A DNA stretch of 64,000 nucleotides from Triglochin maritima (taxonomy: Eukaryota > Streptophyta > Magnoliopsida > Alismatales > Juncaginaceae). A model generated the notes under the pieces. That model was given only the letters and a program-made list of their open reading frames with translations, searched no databases and was not told where the DNA came from. The translations under genes and the position numbers were made by a program. Shown piece by piece: positions 26,432 through 39,500 of this stretch. The stretch lies in assembly GCA_963682175.1 (NCBI GenBank), contig OY821791.1, forward strand, positions 15,900,542 through 15,964,541, in the 5' to 3' direction. Each line of letters begins with the position of its first letter. The first letter of the stretch is position 1.

Positions 26432-27190
26432 TGAATTCTTCGACTCCTGCCGTCGATAGCGAACATGTGCCAGAACAGGTGAGTCTATTTAGTTTTTTTC
26501 CATTCGTCGTTCTTTTTTTGAGGAACTTTCGTTTCTTCGATTTTTTGTTTTAGGGACCACTTACTATTTTCGGGAATCCCGGTGCTCCTCGACGATAATC
26601 CGAAATCAGTTTGACAGGATGAAGAACGTTGAAAATGAGGTTTTCCGGAGCAGCACTGTCGGTCACTTCCTAGACCTTCCTAACATTAATACGGAAAAAC
26701 GAAATAGTCGGTTGTTTCGTCGAACACTACGATGCGAAGGAGGTTGGCTGAGAATACGATCAGGGATAATTCCCCTTACACTTGAAGATGTTGCCCTAAT
26801 TTTGGGCTTAAGTATGCATGGGAAGACTGTTGTGATGGAACCATTGGGTGCACAAAGGCGAGAAGGGGTGAACCTTGACAACACACAACTGTTAGGTCAT
26901 CTGACGGCAACCAGTGTCATGTGCAAGACAGAGGAGTACGTTTGTCTCCTGATTTCTTTCATCTTCAACCATTTTTTGTTCTTTGATGGAACACTTCGAC
27001 CGAAGCAATGGTTCATGCACGATTTGAGGGACATCAGATGCATAAAAATATACGCATGAGCACATGCAGTTCACGGAGCCCTCGTTGGGGGCCTGGAGAA
27101 AGTCAGTTTAGAACTGCAGGAGAGGAGAAAGGCAGGGGAACTTCATCATGAGGCAGGGGAACGTCGACGGTTGTGTGGCAATACTACAAG
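26432..27190 (+). CDS. Plant mobile domain (PMD/MAIN-like) protein, MULE-borne, probably defective
   Basis: The open stretch 26,619-27,059 encodes the start of a PMD, with the hallmark TLEDVALILGLSMHG preceded by GGWLRIRSGIIPL. This is the aminotransferase-like PMD of MAIN/MAIL proteins, which Mutator elements often carry. A possible first exon at about 26,432-26,478 (MNSSTPAVDSEHVPEQ, then GTGAGT) leads to an acceptor at about 26,553. That second piece, however, meets a stop (CGACGATAA) before joining the main frame. After the stop at 27,059 the expected PMD core is not recognisable and a tandem repeat begins. Best read as a truncated PMD gene. PMD function outside transposons involves silencing and meristem maintenance, but nothing here shows activity. 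Confidence 0.6.
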
Positions 27191-27194
27191 TAAG

Positions 27195-27560
27195 TGTTTT
27201 TTGCTCTTTAAGTTATGTGTTTGTTCCGTTTAAATTGTGTCTGTTCGGAATAAGTTGTGTGTCTATTCGGATTAAGTTGTGTGTATGTTCGGATTAAAGT
27301 GTTTGTTTGTTCGGATTAAATTGTGTCTGTTCAGAATATGTTCTGTGTCTGTTGGGAATAAGTTGTTTGTCTGTTCGGATTAAATTGTTTGTCTGTTCGG
27401 ATTAAATTGTGTATCTGTTCGGAATATGTTGTGTGTCTGTTCGAAATAAGTTGTGTCTTTTCGGAATAAGTTGTGTGTCTGTTCGGTTTAAATTGCGTAT
27501 ATGTTCGGAATATGTTGTGTGTTTGTTCGGAATATGTTGTGCGTATGTTTGGGGGCAACT
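27195..27560. repeat. Tandem repeat array 1, unit about 20-23 bp
   Basis: Variants of GTGTGTCTGTTCGGATTAA repeat about 16 times. The reverse complement (TTAATCCGAACAGACACACA) is essentially the unit of the array at 30,690-31,330. Short open frames through it are repeat artefacts. Confidence 0.85.
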
Positions 27561-28009
27561 TCAGTTCCTCATTCAGCCTCTTAACCTCTTCATTTGCCTC
27601 ATTCAGGGCAACTTCTGCTTATAGTCATTTTGTCTTCAACCCTGCAAACTCCAATTTTTGCCGCAGTGGGTCCCGAGGGATGCTGCAGCCCTCAATTGCA
27701 GCCTTGGTTCGGTGCTTGTTGACTGGCAATCGCTATTGGTTCGTAGACTTGACTGAGTTTTTAAGTTAGACCAATGATTTTCCTCTCTTTCTGCGTAATC
27801 GTCAGCTGAGTCTGATTGAATTCACCCTCGTAAATTTTTGAAAGGGTGATGCCCATTTCTCTCCCATTTCTTTAGGATGAACCGTTTTCCAAACATGCTC
27901 GACCAACGATTCCACCTAGGATTACCACCCATTTTAGGCTCTGCCAGGTTGAACTTCTCGCACAACCATACGTAAGAAGGAGAAACCGAATAATTCAAAA
28001 ACAATAATT

Positions 28010-28665
28010 TAAAAATGAACAAGTGTAACATAAAAATGAACAAGCATAACTTAAAAATGAACAACTATAAGTTTAAAAGGAACAAGCATAACTTAAAAAG
28101 GAACAAACAAAACTTAAAAATGAACAAGTATATTTTAAAAAGGAACAAGCATAACTTAAAAAGGACAAACAATAACTTAAAAAGAAAGAAACGAAACCGA
28201 AAAATGAACAAATATAACATAAAAAGGAAGAAGCATTACTAAAAAATAAACAAGTATAACATAAAAAGAAACAAACGAAACTTAAAAAGCAACAAACAAC
28301 AACTTAAAAAATAACAAACGAAATTTAAAAAGGAACAAGTATAACATAAAAAGGAAGAAGCATTACTTAAAAGGAACAAGTATAACATAAAAAGGAAAAA
28401 AAACATAACTTAAAAATGAACAAACAACAACTTAAAAAGGAACAAACGAAACTTAAATAGAAACAAACGAAACTTAAAAATGAACAAATATAACATAAAA
28501 AGGAAGAAACATAACTTAAAAAGGAACAAATATAACATAAAAAGGAACAGACGAAACTTAAAAAGAAACAAACAACTTAAAAATGAACAAACGAAACTTA
28601 AAAATGAACAAGTATAACATAAAAATGAACAAACGAAACTTAAAAATACTAGTCACTTAAAAATA
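28010..28665. repeat. Tandem repeat array 2, unit about 20 bp
   Basis: Roughly thirty variants of AACTTAAAAAGGAACAAACG. The motif resembles a diverged, A-rich form of the other two arrays (ACTTAAACCGAACAGAC). It is non-coding. Confidence 0.85.
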
Positions 28666-28676
28666 CTAGCCACTTT

Positions 28677-30025
28677 TGTAGGATCGTGTGGGTTATGGGT
28701 CCACAATACTAGTCACTTTTATCCATAATTACCTACTTGTTTGATTTATCAAAGATATGCAGCGGAATTAAAACAAAACAATCAAGTAGGGAAGGAATAT
28801 GCAAACCACAATCGACACGGGCGATTTTTATAGTGGTTCGGCACCCCACCCGGGTCTTAGTCATCTCTTGCAAGTTCCGCTCGGATCACCGAGCTCCGCT
28901 CACGACTTCACTAACCACTCCCCGTTCCGGGCCGGGAGAGAACGCCTTTACAATCTTCAAGCTTGCGAACAACCCTCGCCGAGCTTGGCTCCACCTCTCA
29001 CAATCCAAGAGGGACACTTCGGGCTCTCACCAAAGTCTATACTTGTGTCTTGGGCTTTCACCAAGACCCTTGCTTCTTGCACAAAGATTGAGTGGAACAA
29101 CACTCTCTAAACTTGAGCACACTTAGAATATGAATTAAGACTAAAGTGTGGAAGGTTTTGAGTTTTTGAGTGTTTGGATATTCTCTCTAATGTTGGGGAC
29201 AAATATGAGTGTGAGAGTTGTGTTAAAATGTGTTTTACAACTCTATTTATAAGCATTAGAGAGAATAGAGCCGTTGGGGTTGATTGTGTATGAGTTGGTG
29301 AAGATACACAAAACAGAAACCTGCAGGACGCAATTCTGCCTAAAAACAGTCGATCGAAACGGGTATGTCGTTCGACCGTTTGGTCAAATTTCAGTTTTGA
29401 CTTGAGTTAACTTAAGTTAACGGTCGAACGGGCTCAGGCGATTGTTCGACCGAATTAGTCCAGGCACTTCTGGGAGACCAAATTGTGTTGGTTCGGTCGA
29501 CCGTTAGGAAAGTTTCGGTCGACCGGAGGTTTGGTAATTTTAGGGTATTCGGGAATAATACGAATACGACCGTTGGGTATAATACGACAAAACAAACGGT
29601 CTGAAAATATGTGTAAACGGTCGAACGGAAAGGTTTCAACGGTCGACCGTTTTAGTCCATGCAGTTCATGTTTTGTTTAGGTGTTTTCCTGTTCTAGTTT
29701 GGATGATCTATTGAAGTCCAAATTATGTGAAATTTTGTGTGTGACTTCTACAGAGAACCTAGTGTGTGGTTGAGTAGTTTTTAGCTCAAGTATGCTCAAT
29801 TACACAAGGTTCCTAAAGACTCAAAGAAATGCAAAATACATGTCTTCAAATGAGCTTGATTACATGTTTTGACTTGATTTCTTTCTTCCTTGAGTCTTGA
29901 TCCCCTGTAGAGGTTAGCACAAAACAATATATATGCAATGCAACATGTGTGCTACTCTACATGATCATAATTAAGATTAGGTTGATTAAATCATCAAAAC
30001 AAAGATTAAAGCCAAAAAACCAACA
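28677..30025 (-). mobile_element. Solo LTR of a copia element related to the 2,844-10,694 family
   Basis: On the minus strand it starts TGTTGGTTTTTTGGC at 30,025 and ends GATCCTACA at 28,677, as in the LTRs at 2,844 and 9,075. The minus-strand TATA box lies at about 29,244-29,253 (TTATAAATAG). Upstream of it, 29,349-29,655 holds at least eight GGTCGACC-type sites. There is no internal region on either side. No clean 5-bp duplication was found; the left flank has repeated ACTAGTCACTT-like words. The body differs a lot from the LTR at 2,844, so it is a sister family at best. Confidence 0.65.
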
Positions 30026-30469
30026 ATAGTGTTCCACGAACCAGTCGATAATGTCATTATCGACAAGAATGTTGGAGAGGGTGATGAAGTGATCGAAGAG
30101 GGTAGTCCGGAAGACATCATTCTCTGCGTCCCTCAACTTCCCAAAAACCTTCTCTATTGGGGTCCACGAACATTTGGAGGGCTGGAAGTAATGCGTAGAA
30201 GCCTAAGAAGACACCAACCATATGAGAACATTATTTTTTATAGTATCGCAATTCAATGTTACAGTTAAAACGACAAACCTGGTGCACCACCACCCCCGAA
30301 GGAGAAGGTTGAAGTGGAGAATCAATGTCGTCGATAGATATCTAGGGTTACGAAAAAGAACTGGGGTGATGAATCAGAGAAAAGTTGAGAAAGGGAATGT
30401 GAGAAAGATCAGAAACGAATTTGGTTTTCTTTCGCAACTTGGGATGTGAACAGACGCCGGTATGGTGTC

Positions 30470-30660
30470 CCTTCTCGGTCTTATCGATGCGTCAGAGAGA
30501 GAACCGTCGCATGAAAGTCACAGGGGTTTTTCCATTTTTCGAAAAAACACGCACTTTACTTTTGGCTGACTGGGCAGCTGACTCGACGGCTGACTAGATG
30601 CCATTCAGCCGCGTCCTAGACGCGCGCGGCCGTGTTTTAAGGACTCTGATTTAAAAGGAG
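30470..30660 (-). repeat. Internal TIR-like and subterminal MULE sequence
   Basis: Reverse-complemented, 30,600-30,645 reads like the MULE terminus (ACACGGCCG...AGGACGCGG). The following sequence shares blocks with 26,110-26,330, such as GAGTCAGC and CGACGGTT. It could be the right end of an inner element of about 4.5 kb (26,090-30,645) or an internal duplication. Confidence 0.45.
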
Positions 30661-30689
30661 TGTGTAATATATTGAAAGGTACAAAATCC

Positions 30690-31330
30690 TACTTTGAAAA
30701 CTTTAACCGAACAATCACACAACTTAAACCGAACAGACATACAACTTAAACCGAACGGATCAACACCTAAAACAAAATAGAAACAACTTAAACCGAACAG
30801 ACAACTTAAACTGAACAGATAAACAACTTAAACCGAAGTCACACAACTTAAACCGAACAGATGCACACCATAAGCCGAACGGACACACAACTTAATCCGA
30901 ACAGATCCACACCTTAAACCGAACAGTCACACAACTTAAACCGAACAGACATACAACTTAAACTGAACGGATCCACACCTAAAACCAAACAGACACAACT
31001 TAAACCGAACAGACACACAATTTAAACCGAACAGATGCACACCTTAAACCGAACAGTTACACAACTGAAACAGAACAAATGCACACCTTAAACCGAACAG
31101 TCGCACAACTTAAACCGAACAGATGCACACCATAAACCGAACAGACACACAACTTAATCCGAACAGATCCACTCCTTAAACCGAACATGCACAAAACTTA
31201 AACCGACCGGATCCAATTCTTAAACCGAACAGTCACACCACTTAAACAGAACAGTTTCACCACTTAAACCGAACAGTTCTACCACTTCAACAGAACGCAT
31301 ACACACCTTAAACTGAACAGTCACAGACCT
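30690..31330. repeat. Tandem repeat array 3, unit about 21-23 bp
   Basis: About 28 variants of ACACAACTTAAACCGAACAG. It is the same motif as array 1 but inverted, so the two arrays lie in opposite orientation about 3.1 kb apart with array 2 and the solo LTR between them. Confidence 0.85.
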
Positions 31331-32651
31331 TTAACTGGACATAGCCACACCTTACCGTTCATGCACGACACCCATGTTTGGAACAACCATATGTAATTTT
31401 CAGTGGTCTCAGAAGACAGCAAAGCGCAACCGAGCAAAACTGACTCGAAATGGGGCAAAGGGCATATCGTATTTGTTTGTAATGTAGGTGACGTCGAAAC
31501 ATATTGCATCTCCAAAATATGAATATGCAGCTCTAGAATGTCAATCAACCTAAAACACGTTCTGTATTCTTCCTTCGTCATCCATATCCATTACATAGAA
31601 AAACATGTAATCAATCTTCTGCATCCTAATGAAATAGTTCTGAAGAGCTTGTGCACACCAGGTCTCATCTTCAAATTTCTGACTTCGTTTATAAAGTTCC
31701 TGCACAGAGAGCTTCCACCGCACCCCATTGGTTTGGAGTCGGTAGGCAGCTTCTCGAATTTCTCGGTGGGGCACCCAGAACCCAATCTTGTAGTATTGGT
31801 TGCCCGCTTTGGTCTAAAAATCTTCCCTCTCCTAACCGGTCAGCGACCCTCTCCCTAGTGGTCTACATCCATTGTGTGGCATCGGAGTTACATCACGTAC
31901 GAAACTTGGCTTGCCTTCTTGCTCTCAACGGCTGTCGCCGGAACTCGCTGGATGAAAGCCTCAAGTTGCTAATAGCGCTTGTAAAATTGGCATATCCTCT
32001 CAGCACTGCATTTCGCTACGTTAAATCGGGGTTTGATTTTCATCCCATATCTAGACAAATCTTTGAAAGGTTTGTTTAGAGTCACTAAGACCAGACACAA
32101 AATGTTGAATTTCAATTATGTTAAGCAGAAATAACACAAACCTTAAATCATTTTCGTTGAAAGTCAATTTGTCATGACCTCCAACCTCGACCACAAAAGA
32201 TTGCATGGTCTTAGCAGCCGATATCCCAACAGTATCATTGCACGATATGCGTGCTTTGGCGGCCTCAGGGAAGGTTTGTTTTTGTCTGAGAAAACACATT
32301 TGCACATGTTCAAGCATGACGTAGTTATGTTTAAGATCCACAAAGTTAATGTGGTAACCTCTTACTGGGTTTCCGGAGACCCTTATCCGAGCAGTGCATT
32401 GGACTCTACTGGATAACCTAGGCTTCAATTTCATTTGCCCTTAGTTTGTTGGTGTTGTGCCCTCCTTGGAGCAAGTCAGCGTGACCCGTATAACACTACG
32501 ATCGTAATGAGATTGTTTTGTCTTAACACCAAAACCACAAAATCCACATAGACAACGTAAAATGTTTTCTTCGAAAGAAGGAAAAAAACATCTCCTCCTT
32601 AGGAACATTTTCCGATTGTTACACTTGAGAAGACACATTAACGATTTCCAT
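31321..32651 (-). pseudogene. FAR1/FHY3-type MULE transposase pseudogene
   Basis: Reading from an ATG at 32,651 the FAR1 DNA-binding region is recognisable: MFFPSFEEN-like, QSHYDRSVIRVTLTCSKEG, then LKPRLSSRVQCTARIRVSG with GYHINFVDLKHNY. This is the pattern of cysteines and histidines in the FAR1 zinc-binding domain. Further on, frame-shifted pieces match the transposase core, such as VLLGCALLSSETTENYIWLF and TWVSCMNGK. Stops and at least four frame changes prevent expression. The catalytic DDE region beyond SCMNGK is cut by the tandem repeat at 31,330. Confidence 0.75.
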
Positions 32652-32920
32652 TGAAGTACAGAGAAAGACCACAGAAGAGAAAGGAAGAAAAAAGAATACA
32701 CATCTTGAGATGAAGATGAAAAGTCATCTATGTAGGAACGTCAAAATGAGAAATGAAGTGATTTGAGACACATTAATGAGAGATAGACAAGACATTTGTA
32801 CGGACAACCAAAGAATTAAGAGATAAAATAATATAAAAAAACTATTTTCTCTGCTGACATGGAACATACCAACTAAACCACGTCCTCAAGAACGTCCGTG
32901 TATCATTTTCCTAAAAATAA

Positions 32921-33542
32921 TATTTATCCCGCTAAACTGCACCTGCGCTTCATGAGTTCATGTTGCCCCTTCGGTCTTGAAAGATTGAACGTCATCTTCC
33001 CTTGTAATTCGCGACACTTAAAACACCGAACCATAAATAAAAAATGAGCGCCATGATAAAGAAATGAGAACTTGCGCAAGCGACAAAAGTAGAACAATAT
33101 CAGGAAAAAAATATTCTGTCAACGCTATTAGAAATGGAAGGTCAAATAATTGAAGAGAACGTAAAGTAAAAAGTTAAAACCGTAACAGACCTATATATGA
33201 GTGATTTTAACGAATAATCTACATCCAAGACATTTAACTTAAGCCCCACTTAAGAATGCGTTGCGACTTCCAACAATGCACCCACCCTATAAAGTATAAA
33301 CATATGAACTCCCTTCTAAAAGGGCATAAGTATACCCGATCACCTGTTCTATTCGGCAACATTCTCCTACTAAAAAATTATTTTTATTTGCACGATTACA
33401 TATAGAAGCACTTGCAAACGCTGGATACAGTAGTGAAGCTTATCTTTATCTGTATAAGCTGTTTGCGGTTCATCTGCATCAAAAATTGGAATAACACACT
33501 ACGAGTTATTAGTATTAGGATACACAAATTATAGTTGGACGA
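32921..33542. other. Intergenic spacer between MULE and J-protein gene
   Basis: AT-rich sequence with no conserved frame or repeat noticed. It includes the 3' UTR of the minus-strand J-protein gene near 33,400-33,542. Confidence 0.4.
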
Positions 33543-36500
33543 TCAGTGCTTTCCATTTCCCCTCTCTGCTTTAATAGCTTCATAGGATGACATCACTTCT
33601 TTGAACTTCGCTTCTGCCGCTTCTACACAACATAAGTGACAAAATCTAATAAAATGGAAAGAAAAGTGAAAAGAAAATAGCAAGTATACAAGTCTGAAGT
33701 AAGAGAGTGATAAATACTTACCTTTATTGCTTTGGTTCTGATCCGGATGATATTCCATGGCTTTTGCTCTGAAAGCAGTCTGCAATTTTAATGAAAAAGT
33801 CAGATAACGATTATGACTTTTACCAAGTTATTTCCTGTTGATTACTTTACATCTCATCTTTACAAACTACCATGATGCGGAAAAAAAAGAAAAAAAAAGA
33901 TAATGAGAAATATACTAACCATCCATAAAGGATTCCATTTATGGGAGGAAAGCTAAGTTGCCTTGTATCATTATTACACATTCTAATAATATATCCAGCA
34001 TCTGCCTAATTCAAATGCTACCTTTCATTGAGCCTTTCAACCAGGAAACTCGTGCTGTAGTTTGTCAGGTCTTTGAACTTGATCAAAAGGTTTAAATACT
34101 AGAGTTCTCAGAAGTTATATTAGAAGCGTTTGGTGAACCACAAAGCTAACTATTCTCTTATTTCCTGTTGGCCTTCAAAATTTTGCTGCTGTGCAGGACC
34201 AATATATATTACTATTTCCTAAGATCTACATTCATTTAAGAATGAGCATAAGGCCAACAGCATAAACATATCAAGCCAGGGATATGTAAGTTAGCCGAAG
34301 TACCTTGATTTCAGCATCAGAGTAAGGTTTTGTCCTTGACCTACCAGAGAGCAAAGACATTCAAACAACTCAGTCAGGTCAGTTGCAAGACTTCACAGAA
34401 AAGTTAACAAAAATATTGTTTGCTTTATAGTTAGTCTTGACAAAATGGCATCAACTAATCAGCTGTTCTCCTTATGCTTGTAAAATAGTGACGAATAAAC
34501 AAACTCAGGTACCTGTGAAGGCCTAGAATCGAGTAATGATGAGACATTGACCGACTCCCGACTTCCGTGGGAGTTGATCTTGAATTAGCTCTCTGGTTTC
34601 TGTAAGATGTATCTGATTTCCAATACCAATCATCCCGCTCAGCGTGTCGATAATATTGATATGCACCAGGGCCATGTTCTCTCCAACTCTCATAGGTGTT
34701 CTTATGTTTGTTCCTTTCTCTGTTGAACACACTTTGCATACGCTTTATTCGCTCCTATCAGATTCAACACAACAGTTTAAGGTGGAAAAAAGATTCTACA
34801 AGACCGGAAAATTCTCGATAAAACTTTTTTTCCATTTATAGAATAAATGATCAAACACAGCAGAATCGAGCACAGAGAAACTGGCCGAACGAAAAGTGTC
34901 ACCAACTTATGAAGAATTTTTAAATACCAACACATTTTACCAGAGACTATAGAGATTTAGAAATACATAATTTCTGGCAAAACTTTGGAAATATAGTGAA
35001 ACTTTGACTTGAAATCGGAATCGAGTATTGTATGTCAACTTCAATTAACTTTTGGGAACTTTAGTGAAAATCTTAGCTTTAATTTTTGACTTTAACTTTG
35101 GGAATGTTCTGAAACAATCTCTCTTGCGATGGATATAAAGATGTAAGTCAAGAATTATGATCCACTTATTCAACTTAAAATTGAAAATCAGAGTCCATAT
35201 TATATAACTTTAGAAAGTTCATTGGTGTATAATCAGAATATGTTGTCTAAGTGATGTATATATCATGTCAGAAGTTGAATACTTGTACAGTATGCTTTCA
35301 TGACATAAATGTATGTTTTTCCTATAAATATAAATGCAAAGGTCTCTAAAGGTATGTTTCTCAATGGTCACCAAGTATTTTCAGTCAAATGTCATCTCTT
35401 CAGTCTTCACTTCCACTTTTTGCCACATTTTTTTCCAAAATCCGACACCCTATTTTCAAGGTATGATGTCCGAACCAATCAATGTTTTGGTCATTGGACA
35501 CAGTATGTCGAAGACATCAGTAGTTGACAACCATGTCAATACCAATATAAGTTCAATAATCAGACAAGATCGGCATGGAGCGTGCGTGTATGCTACTGTA
35601 AATGCATAAATTTTTATCAGTACTGCAAAGTATCGGTACTGCAAAGCATACTTTTTTTATCAGTGCTGAAGGAACAACTCCACACCCCCACTAGGAGGGT
35701 TGGGGATCCCAGAGTGTCAATTATGGGAAAATTGAAAAAATAAAATAGTAAACTGTCAAAACGATCATGCATATAGAAACAAGCCGACACTAGCCAATAT
35801 GTTACAAAGCTTTGCAATATTCAAAAGTAACTGTACTAAAGCCTGGAGCTTCATTTCAGATAAAATACCTCATTTTGAAGAAATAAAACCTTGAGGTGGA
35901 TGATAAAAGGACCAATAATAGCTACGGTAATCATCAATTCAACACTAGCTACAAAAATTGATGGTGCTAACTGTTTAAAAACTACTGGATGACGATCTAC
36001 ACCTGCACAAAATTTGGAAATCTATGCATTGAAAAAGGGAAGTATCACGTTTAACTTTTTTACTTATGAGCATACATGTTCCTACAATAGGCTAAGGTCC
36101 CAAAATACATTTTTGGAACTCATATATTTATACATAGATAAGGAGAGCATCATCATCTTGAAAAATTAAAATAGCAAAACTAACCACTCTTTCCATTTCC
36201 TCTTCATATTCCTCTTGCATCCGGCGATTATACCTCCTCCAAGCCTCCTCTCTGAAGCCTCCATTAGTAGAACTAGTACCACCGTTCGACGACCTCCATG
36301 CTGAAGAGGAACTGTATACCTTTCATTGCACAGGTGTATAACACAAAATAAATTAACTTAAACTGTAAGAAAAAAAATCTAGAAATAGACATAAAAAGTA
36401 AGTGGCATATGCTTATTAGATGATACATTCATAACCAAGAATGTACCAACAAAAACAACCACAGGATAAATGATAATGCAACCCCTGAATTTTAAAAAAC

Positions 36501-39500
36501 TATACATGCTTGATTGGGATAAAACACAAGAAATAATCTACAACAATGGATTTCTTTAGAATGTCACGAAAAAGAAGAATTCGAAAGATTATCTTTATAC
36601 CTGACTGAAGAACCAATCAAATGTCCTGCGCAACCGAGTAACCTGCAATTTTGATTTGCCAATCAAACTCAAGATCTGCCGCAGAAAACGAGGAATGTAT
36701 CCTAGACCGTATAGCTAAAAGGATATGCACATCATGAGATCAAATGTGCAAATGGCAACAAGTGTCATGCAGGCAAATAAGATGGTGTGGCTAAGTTATA
36801 ATAATAGCATGGATGATATCTCAACACCTAATAGGATCACTTTTTTTATATGAAAGTACAGACATGGATAATTTCATAGCTGTCAACTCTATTAAGACAC
36901 ATCTTGAATCTGTTGAGTTTCAAATGCTTTCCCCTTCCGTTTATTTTCCTTACCAAAGGAGAAAAACAACCAGCTTAACATATTATTATTGCCCAATTGG
37001 ACATAATATTATCAATTGACTAATTTAAGCTTACTAATAACAACTTATGCTTGATACATACGAGTTAGAAATGTTTCTTATATCCCTCATAATGATCATG
37101 ACAATGGGGTTCACTTGACTGTGTTTCAAAAGAAAGCTACTATGAATTTGTTCTTGAAAAGATGTGCACTTCTGCGGTTGTTTTGCTAGCTGAAGTGACC
37201 GAGGATCAAAATTTACCCATGTCATTCCATGTCTCAATGCTACCAACAATAATTCATTTTTTTTATCATTGATAGAGGAAGACAAAAAGGGATACAAGAG
37301 GAGAAAAAACAAAAACAAAAGGCCGGGAACAAGACCCCATCACAGCCAAAAACAAATGTAAAATGTCAAAAAAAACCACAAGAAGTGGGGAAAGAAAAGG
37401 AGACAGAAAAATCACAATAACCCCAACAAGATATTGTTCTAAAACAGAAACTCCACTGCACTCCACGAAGTTTGTAGCCACAGATAGACATCTCGAATAG
37501 TCTTTTGCCAGATCTCCCCAATTACAATTCTCTTGTTATCAAAATGTAGTCTACTACGTGCGACCCAAATATTCCACCATAAGGCAAGAGGACCAAGATT
37601 TCCAGCCAACTTAACAGGTCCGCTAGGCATGTCCGAGGTCCACTTACACCAAAATTCTTTGAAATCATCACCCACATCAGTCAAACCCTTACCAAGCTTA
37701 GATGCAAGCTTATTTAACAAAGTTCGGGTAACCTCACAATTTCTGAATATGTGATCATTATCATCCTCTTCCTCCAAACAAAGTGGGCAATGACTAGCCA
37801 AATACCAACCCCACGATTTCAGGGCGACCTCTGTCAAAGTCTTACCAAGAAAAATCAGCCAAGCAAGGACACAAATTTTCGGCGGCACATTCTTGTTCCA
37901 AATCGGCGATACGAGGTCTAGGGACGGCCCTGAGCTGAGAAGAATATGATATAGGGATTTGACTGAGAAAGAAAAATTAGATCGAAACTTCCAAATAAGA
38001 GAGTCAGCAACAGAAATGAAGGAGCACGAATTTAACAAGCCCAGAAGAGAATAAATGTGAGAGGATTCTCGATCCGTGAGGGACCGGGAGAAAGCTAAAT
38101 TCCAAGTTGGTGACGAATCCTGCCATGTAAGTAGATCAACAACCCACGCCTCCTTATCCACCGCTAACCTGTAGAGTAGGGGGAAATTACCATAAGTGAC
38201 GACTGACCCACACATCTATCTAATCAGAACCTAATAACCTCCCCATTTCCTACACACCTCATTCCCAGTTGTACCACATCCTCCCCATCAAGAACACCCT
38301 TCCATAGACCTTTGATAGTTTTCATATGAGTAGGGAACCATTCAGAAGAACCACGGTAGTATTTATCCCGGATTAAATGTTTCCACAAAGGTGGATCTGG
38401 GTTAGGCGGAACAGACAACCTCCAAACTCATTTACCCAACAACGCTTAGTTAAAAAACTTAAAATCTCGAATGCCCAGTCCTCCCCTCGATTTTGGTTGA
38501 TACAATCTTCCATGGAACAAGAAGGTAACCGGTGTTTTTCTCACATTTTCCTACTTTCCAGAGAAAGTTCCTTTGTAGACTACTCTCTCTTTTACCACAC
38601 TTGATCGGACCACAAAGATTGACATAAAATATATGGGTAAATTAGTCAAAATAGATTGGATTAACGTCAATCTACCCCCCCCCCCCCCCCAAGACAAAAA
38701 ATTTCATTTCCAACCTACAAGTCTAAGATCCATTCTCTTCAAAATCGGATCTCAATCTTGTTTGCGAATTTTTTTGGGTGACAAAGGTAGCCCTAGATAT
38801 TTACATGATAAAGTCTCAACTTTACACCCAAGCATGTTTGCACGTTCAGATATGTCTTCATCTCTCATATTTAAACCTAACATAGAAGATTTATTCCAGT
38901 TAACAAATAGTCTGACACCCACTCAAAAATCGTAATTAGGCAAAATAAAGTTCTGATTGATTCCTTATCCTTGCTACAAAACAACTTTATCTAATTCATT
39001 TCTAATTTCAATTATTAAGAAAGGAACCTCTTCAAACAAAAACTTTGAATTTTCAACAAAAGACACTAATTTATCTGAAAAATTACAAATCAAATTCCAA
39101 TAGTTCCATTTAAAATCCAAACCTCAGACAAGCGTACTTCCAAAAGCACAATAACCACAACTCGGAAAATAACAACAGAGAGTTTTCAAAGAAAGAAAAA
39201 GGAAATAAACTAGAATTGCAAACTCCGAAAGCCAACAATTCCAATGAAACACCATACCCCAAAACAAACCCAAAATCCCTCTATTACATCGGATATTTTT
39301 TAATCCAATTTTTCAACTACAAATATGATTTCTCAAAAACAAGACGGAACAATGCTTCACCACAAACTAGCAAAACTTCAACGCCAGTCGATATTTCCAA
39401 AGCAATAGACAAACAACTTCTACAATTCAACTAGAAACAGAAATTCTTCAAAGGAGTATCTGAAGGGAAAACCAGCAAAAATCCCAATTCCAACAGTACC

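Larger units (their letters stand above)
26090..32911. mobile_element. Mutator-like element (MULE) with TIRs and 9-bp target duplication
   Basis: The left end reads GGGTCGTTATACATGGACG and the right end, reverse-complemented, GGAAAATGATACACGGACG. They remain similar for about 35 bp. The flanks are TAAAAGTAA (26,081-26,089) and TAAAAATAA (32,912-32,920), a 9-bp duplication with one mismatch, the size expected of Mutator. Inside are a plant-mobile-domain frame (+), a FAR1-type transposase pseudogene (-), three tandem-repeat arrays and a nested solo LTR. A third TIR-like sequence at about 30,600-30,645 (reverse complement AAAACACGGCCGCG) suggests a composite of two MULEs. Confidence 0.75.

Noticed and set aside
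27331..27558. Minus-strand frame with repeated TTYSEQ-like peptides
   Set aside because: Produced by the TCTGTTCGGATTAA tandem array, not a gene.
28015..28242. Open frame of about 75 codons rich in Asn, Lys and Met
   Set aside because: It is only translation of the AACTTAAAAAGGAACAA tandem repeat; there is no start context or domain.
27195..31330. Regular short repeats that might suggest a CRISPR array
   Set aside because: Units are contiguous without unique spacers and lie in a plant nuclear transposon; they are minisatellites.
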